Notes under the pieces: model-generated | The model's input: the letters and a program-made list of their open reading frames with translations, nothing else | What the model was told of the DNA's origin: nothing | Databases searched by the model: none | Origin: Flavobacteriaceae bacterium | Lineage (GTDB): Bacteria; Bacteroidota; Bacteroidia; Flavobacteriales; Flavobacteriaceae | DNA: 9,400 nucleotides | NCBI GenBank assembly: GCA_016649785.1 | Contig: JAENXB010000108.1 | Coordinates: forward strand, 1-9,400 | Reading direction: 5' to 3' | Translations under genes and position numbers: made by a program | In this document: positions 6,154-9,400 of the stretch, one piece after another | Layout: the number at the start of each line of letters is the position of its first letter | How positions within the stretch are numbered: the first letter of the stretch is position 1

Positions 6154-6226
6154 AGCGAGAGACCGGGTTCGAACCGGCGACATTCAGCTTGGAAGGCTGA
6201 CGCTCTACCAACTGAGCTACTCTCGC
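6154..6226 (-). tRNA. tRNA-Gly (anticodon UCC)
   Basis: The minus strand folds into a complete cloverleaf. The 7-bp acceptor stem is GCGAGAG (6220-6226) with CTCTCGC (6155-6161). The D arm contains AGCTCAGTTGGTAGAGC. The anticodon stem TCAGC/GCTGA encloses loop CTTCCAA, giving anticodon TCC at 6191-6193, which reads GGA and probably other GGN codons. The T arm has the invariant GGTTCGAACC. The discriminator base is U73, as usual for bacterial glycine tRNA. CCA is not encoded and must be added enzymatically. No integrated element is attached at its 3' end, since a terminator follows at once. Confidence 0.97.
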
Positions 6227-6235
6227 ATTACAGTG

Positions 6236-6267
6236 CAAATATAACCGTAAAATTTTTCAACTTCCAA
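6236..6267 (-). promoter_or_regulatory. Promoter for tRNA-Gly
   Basis: TATATTTG (6236-6243, minus strand) is an exact TAnnTTTG match. A TTG lies 21 bp upstream at 6265-6267, within the spacing tolerated in Bacteroidota. Initiation would fall a few bases before the tRNA 5' end at 6226. The site lies wholly in the gap after the GNAT stop at 6273. Confidence 0.55.
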
Positions 6268-6272
6268 AAAAA

Positions 6273-6725
6273 TTATAGCTTTTTTAAAAAATGATATCCT
6301 TTTATTACATACCCGTGATTCATATAAAACTTATGCGATCTGAAATTTTGAACGTAAGAGTTTAATTCTGAAGTCTCACACCCCTTTTCTCTGGAATACC
6401 TGAAGATAAATTCGAAAATTTCCTTTCCAAATCCCCTGTTTTGATATTCCGGCTTTATATAAACATGATCGGGTTCACAGGATTTCCCCGCATAGTGTCG
6501 CGTCATAAACCACAGTCCGAAAACTCCAATAATTTCATCTTTTAAAAAAATCCCGAAACATTCGTAATTCTGGGTTAACATTTCCTGAAAACGCGCTCTC
6601 AGCAATGCTTCATCTGTTTGATATTCACCCAATTCCATAACAAATGGAATAATCTTATCCAGGTCTTTCTTTAAAATCTTGTTAAATGCCAATTCCATCC
6701 TGCCGTTTTCTGCAAAAATAGTCAT
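6273..6725 (-). CDS. GNAT family N-acetyltransferase
   Basis: The protein has 150 residues and belongs to the Gcn5-related superfamily, which transfers the acetyl group of acetyl-CoA to an amine. The acetyl-CoA pyrophosphate loop is visible as DHVYIKPEYQNRGFGKEI (86-103, Q-x-R-G-x-G), and the C-terminal FYMNHGYVIKGYHF (133-146) is the usual motif B region. The substrate (small molecule, antibiotic, or protein) cannot be predicted. The start is uncertain. The ATG at 6723-6725 has an A-rich context, but the conserved fold seems to begin at the second ATG (6696-6698, MELAFNKILKKDL). A TATTTTTG match to the -7 box lies between the two (6713-6720), so a 141-residue product is possible. The gene is divergent from the clpP-like gene with about 38 bp between starts, so their promoters must overlap. 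Confidence 0.85.
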   Translation of the reverse strand: MTIFAENGRMELAFNKILKKDLDKIIPFVMELGEYQTDEALLRARFQEMLTQNYECFGIFLKDEIIGVFGLWFMTRHYAGKSCEPDHVYIKPEYQNRGFGKEIFEFIFRYSREKGCETSELNSYVQNFRSHKFYMNHGYVIKGYHFLKKL

Positions 6726-6763
6726 AATTTTAGCTATTGATAATAATTAGATTTTATACACTT

Positions 6764-7315
6764 ATGAAAAATAAATCCGGTAAGACACAAGACCTCATCG
6801 ACCAAAAATTTTTAGAGCAAAGAAAAATTTTTTTATGGGGCGAGGTTAATGCTAACGCGGCAAAACATGTTATTGAACGCCTATTGTATTTAGATCAGGA
6901 ATCGCATGAAGAAATACAATTTTTTATAAACAGTCCAGGTGGTTTTGTGACCGATGGATTTGCCATGTACGATACAATGAAATCTTTAAAAAGCCCTGTT
7001 TCCACAATATGTTCAGGACTGGCAGCTTCAATGGGGTCTATTTTACTCTCGGGGGGCACCAAGGGGAGGCGGTTTATTCAGCCACTTGCAAAGGTAATGA
7101 TCCATCAACCCAGCGGTGGGGCAAGAGGCCAGGCTTCAAATATTGAAATCCAGGCAGCAGAAATATTAAAAATAAGGGAAATTAGCGCAGAATTACTTGC
7201 TGAAAATTGTGAGCAACCCATTGCTAAAATTTTAAAGGATTTTAACAGGGATTATTGGATGAATGCAAAAGAATCTGTTGCCTACGGTATTGTAGATGGC
7301 ATTTTTAAATCGTAA
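6764..7315 (+). CDS. ClpP-like serine protease subunit (second ClpP type)
   Basis: This 183-residue protein is homologous to the proteolytic subunit of Clp protease. The triad is intact in this numbering: Ser89 in GLAASMGS, His114 in VMIHQPSGGARGQASNIEIQ, and Asp163 in FNRDYWM. The INSPGG oxyanion segment (55-60) and YGIVDGI near the end are also present. Unlike standard ClpP, the first 20 residues (MKNKSGKTQDLIDQKFLEQR) do not resemble the usual PMVIEQTSRGERSYDIYSR axial-loop region and are shorter. This is the form seen as an extra ClpP in Flavobacteriia, not the housekeeping copy that normally precedes clpX. I chose the ATG at 6764-6766 over the in-frame TTG at 6737, since the extra residues (IIIRFYTL) are not family-like. 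It leads a plus-strand cluster with only 6 bp to the next gene. Whether it pairs with an ATPase or another ClpP is unknown. Confidence 0.92.
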   Translation: MKNKSGKTQDLIDQKFLEQRKIFLWGEVNANAAKHVIERLLYLDQESHEEIQFFINSPGGFVTDGFAMYDTMKSLKSPVSTICSGLAASMGSILLSGGTKGRRFIQPLAKVMIHQPSGGARGQASNIEIQAAEILKIREISAELLAENCEQPIAKILKDFNRDYWMNAKESVAYGIVDGIFKS

Positions 7316-7321
7316 CTTGTA

Positions 7322-7612
7322 ATGAGTTGCCAAATCAAACATAAAGAGGGTGACAGCAAAGGCAAATTCTATATGGAGGATGAAATCGGAATTACTTCTG
7401 AACTCAGATACTCCACCCCGGAAAATGGTGTATTGATCATAGATCACACTGAAACCAGAATAGAATTTAAAGGAAAAGGCCTTGCCTCAAAATTGGTTAA
7501 ACAAAGCGTGGAATATGCACGGGAGAACAATTTAAAAATCGTCCCCGGTTGTTCCTATGCCAAGGTTCACTTTGATCGTCACGAGGAATATAAAGATGTG
7601 CTTAAAGATTAA
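7322..7612 (+). CDS. Mini N-acetyltransferase of the NATD1/COG2388 type
   Basis: This 96-residue protein is a minimal GNAT fold. The acetyl-CoA loop appears as FKGKGLASKLVKQSVEYARE (49-68), and the C-terminal block LKIVPGCSYAKVHFDRHEEY (71-90) with a Cys, Tyr, Ala, Lys and a later His, Glu, Tyr is the hallmark of this small family (Acetyltransf_CG; human relative NATD1). The family is widespread but its substrates are largely unknown. The start ATG follows the clpP-like stop by 6 bp and the stop precedes the next gene by 13 bp, so it is almost certainly co-transcribed. The length is normal for the family, so the gene is not truncated. Confidence 0.88.
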   Translation: MSCQIKHKEGDSKGKFYMEDEIGITSELRYSTPENGVLIIDHTETRIEFKGKGLASKLVKQSVEYARENNLKIVPGCSYAKVHFDRHEEYKDVLKD

Positions 7613-7625
7613 ATAATTTGAAATT

Positions 7626-8075
7626 TTGACCACAACGATCCTTATCCGTGAAATTCCGGCATCTGCTGTTTACAGCGTACGTCTAACGGTATTAAGACCG
7701 GGCAGGCCATTAGCTGAATGCGTTTTTGAAGGTGACACAATTGGCAAAACCTTTCATTTGGGTCTTTTTATGGATGAAAATTTAATAGGGGTTGCGAGTT
7801 TTATGCAAAACAGCAACCCTCTATTTAAAGAAGCAGAACAATATCAATTAAGGGGAATGGCCGTTTTATCTGAATTTAAGGGTCAAGGCTTTGGAACCTC
7901 ATTGCTAATTGAAGGGCAAGAAAAGTTAAAAAATTTGGTGAAGCACCCATTTTTATGGTTTAATGCACGGGATTCTGCAATCGAATTTTACAAAAAATTC
8001 GGTTATCAAACAATAGGCGAAGAATTTGATGTTCCCGGAGTTTGCATACATATAGTCATGTTTAAACAACTTTGA
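7626..8075 (+). CDS. GNAT family N-acetyltransferase, probable TTG start
   Basis: The protein has 149 residues. Its acetyl-CoA binding segment is QLRGMAVLSEFKGQGFGTSL (74-93), followed by LWFNARDSAIEFYKKFGYQ (110-128), a standard GNAT motif B. The N-terminal part IREIPASAVYSVRLTVLRPG (7-26) matches the form usual in a Bacteroidota GNAT group, so nothing is missing. No ATG exists before residue 49, and an in-frame stop lies just upstream, so translation must begin at a non-ATG codon; TTG at 7626-7628 is the best choice. The substrate is unknown. It lies 13 bp after the mini acetyltransferase and 24 bp before the L,D-transpeptidase gene. Confidence 0.85.
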   Translation: MTTTILIREIPASAVYSVRLTVLRPGRPLAECVFEGDTIGKTFHLGLFMDENLIGVASFMQNSNPLFKEAEQYQLRGMAVLSEFKGQGFGTSLLIEGQEKLKNLVKHPFLWFNARDSAIEFYKKFGYQTIGEEFDVPGVCIHIVMFKQL

Positions 8076-8099
8076 AATATATTTCGAAAATTATGAAAG

Positions 8100-9400
8100 A
8101 TGGTACTTTCAACTCTACAATATTACCCTGCCATTAAGAAAGGAGGATTCCTTATCTCCCTGCTATTTCTTATCAGCACTACCGGCTGTAAAGAGGAAAC
8201 AAAAGCTTATGCCGCTCCAAATAACTTTTCTAAAACTGTAACTGATTTTTTTTCGGGGAATTCCAATAAAATTTCTGAAGAACTTTTACATTCAGAAAAT
8301 TCATACCTATTTCAGCCCGATTCCGTTAAGGCATTTTACAATAACAGAAATAACAATTTGGCCTGGAGCAACCCCAAATTTAGAAATACTTTTATCGACA
8401 CCTTAAAATTAGCCGAATCTCAGGGATTATTTTATAATGATTACCACGGAAGAGAGCTGGAAAAAATGTTGCCAAATTTAAATGATCTCGACCAGCAAGA
8501 ATTAATAAAATTAGACTTATTACTGACGGATGCTTTTTTAAAATTCGGAAATCATTTATTGAACGGCAAGATCGATCCAAAGAATTTACCCAAAACCTGG
8601 GATATTCCCAAAAACAGAAGAAACCAGGTAAAATTATTGAATCAGGCTGTTGAGAAAAATAACCTAGAAATTGCCTTGAGAGAATTAAGGCCCACTCATC
8701 CCATTTACCAACAATTAATAGCTGCTTCCAAAGAATATCAAAAACTAAAAAATGATTTCTCCGGTTTTGAAGAAATTCAAAAAGGTAAATTGATAAAACC
8801 CGGAATGCAGGATCAACGCTTGCTAAAAATTCAAATCAGGTTGAAAGCCCTGGGATATTTGAGGCCTATTGATACATTGAGCAATTATTATTCTGAAACT
8901 GTCCAAGAAGAAATAAAACAATTTCAACAGGAAAACGGGTTAATGGTGGATGGAATTATTGGAAATATAGGCATCGGAATTTTAAATCAAGGTTTTGACA
9001 AACGAGCTGAGCAAATCCTGGTCAATCTGGAACGCTGGAGATGGTTTCCTCGGGATTTGGGAGCTCATTATATCTTAATAAATATTGCCAATTTCCAACT
9101 CCAGGTAGTCAAAGGAAACCAGACCATAAGAACCCATAAAATAATTGTGGGAAGAGAATCCAGGAAAACCCCCATTTTTTCGGAAGAAATTCAATTCCTG
9201 GATTTTAATCCCAGCTGGTATATTCCCCCCACAATTAAAAATAAGGACGTGATCCCCGGCGCGAGAAGAAACCCCTCTTATTTAGTAAATAAAAATATTG
9301 ATGTTTACAATAATATCGGTCAAAAGCTTAATCCTTTCCGAATTGATTGGTCCAGTGGTGCAGTGGCGTCATATCAATATAAACAAGATCCCGGCCCTAC
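8100..9400 (+). CDS. L,D-transpeptidase lipoprotein (YcbB/LdtD-like), 3' truncated by window
   Basis: A frame opens at ATG 8100-8102 and stays open to the window edge (433 codons). The start of the protein looks like a lipoprotein signal: KK at 13-14, hydrophobic 17-25, and a lipobox ending TTGC with Cys30. Next come a long helical scaffold region (about 45-225), a peptidoglycan-binding-like domain (about 236-300, RLLKIQIRLKALGYL and TVQEEIKQFQQENGL), and the beginning of a YkuD L,D-transpeptidase catalytic domain (from about 322, with FNPSWYIPPTI at 369-379). This order matches YcbB-type enzymes that make 3-3 cross-links in peptidoglycan in the periplasm. The catalytic HG..C segment should lie beyond 9400, so activity cannot be judged. 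Family members are about 530-560 residues, so roughly 100-120 are missing. An ATG at 8093 in another frame meets a stop after 14 codons and is not the start. The gene probably belongs to the clpP-like cluster. Confidence 0.92.
   Translation, partial: MVLSTLQYYPAIKKGGFLISLLFLISTTGCKEETKAYAAPNNFSKTVTDFFSGNSNKISEELLHSENSYLFQPDSVKAFYNNRNNNLAWSNPKFRNTFIDTLKLAESQGLFYNDYHGRELEKMLPNLNDLDQQELIKLDLLLTDAFLKFGNHLLNGKIDPKNLPKTWDIPKNRRNQVKLLNQAVEKNNLEIALRELRPTHPIYQQLIAASKEYQKLKNDFSGFEEIQKGKLIKPGMQDQRLLKIQIRLKALGYLRPIDTLSNYYSETVQEEIKQFQQENGLMVDGIIGNIGIGILNQGFDKRAEQILVNLERWRWFPRDLGAHYILINIANFQLQVVKGNQTIRTHKIIVGRESRKTPIFSEEIQFLDFNPSWYIPPTIKNKDVIPGARRNPSYLVNKNIDVYNNIGQKLNPFRIDWSSGAVASYQYKQDPGP

Noticed and set aside
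6154..6226. tRNA-Gly as attachment site of an integrated element
   Set aside because: There is no integrase or phage-like gene in the window and no second copy of the tRNA 3' end; a terminator follows the tRNA immediately.
7232..7447. 71-codon minus-strand frame across the clpP-like / mini GNAT junction
   Set aside because: It covers the junction of two clear plus-strand genes and shows no domain.
8093..8137. ATG at 8093 as start of the L,D-transpeptidase
   Set aside because: It is in a different frame and reaches a stop after 14 codons; ATG at 8100 gives the lipoprotein signal in frame with the domains.
8392..8580. 62-codon minus-strand frame inside the L,D-transpeptidase gene
   Set aside because: The plus-strand frame is open across the whole region and has recognisable domains; this one has none.

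Overview
The window looks like a chromosomal segment from a marine-type member of the Flavobacteriaceae (Bacteroidota). The evidence is the AT-rich composition, start codons without clear Shine-Dalgarno sequences, promoter-like sites of the Bacteroidota TTG / TAnnTTTG type, and gene families typical of this group (a DUF6702 protein, a secreted M1 peptidase ending in a 'DPN...NN-WP' tail, a second short ClpP, and a lipoprotein L,D-transpeptidase). The genus is not determinable by eye.

Left part (1-5067) is mostly minus strand. In the direction of transcription it holds a secreted carboxypeptidase-regulatory-like protein (5067-4255), a DUF6702 secreted protein (4013-3510), a secreted M1 zinc aminopeptidase-like enzyme (3439-1127), a TatA-type translocase subunit (1088-807), and a PAP2 membrane phosphatase (807-252) that is broken by one extra base in a run of seven A/T. 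Beyond the PAP2 stop lies an in-phase array of about twelve degenerate 7-bp repeats (157-240). The left edge (1-93) carries an unidentified open frame. These genes share a cell-envelope theme: export, periplasmic or surface peptide processing, and lipid-linked pyrophosphate recycling.

Middle (5068-6272): a 325-bp divergent intergenic region contains promoter-like sites for both directions and an odd small frame interrupted by one stop. It is followed by peptidase E (5393-6100, plus strand), a shared bidirectional terminator (6119-6152), and tRNA-Gly(UCC) on the minus strand (6226-6154) with a good promoter.

Right part (6273-9400): a GNAT acetyltransferase on the minus strand faces away from a tightly packed plus-strand cluster. 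The cluster is a short ClpP paralogue with an intact catalytic triad, a NATD1/COG2388-type mini acetyltransferase, a second GNAT that appears to start with TTG, and a lipoprotein L,D-transpeptidase that runs off the window before its catalytic cysteine. Gaps of 6, 13 and 24 bp suggest one transcript.

I see no phage genes, transposase, CRISPR array, toxin-antitoxin pair or recognisable defence system. The most unusual items are the heptad array, the homopolymer frameshift in the PAP2 gene, the stop-interrupted small frame at 5078-5302, the palindrome cluster at 4176-4241, and the ClpP paralogue with an altered N-terminus among acetyltransferase genes.
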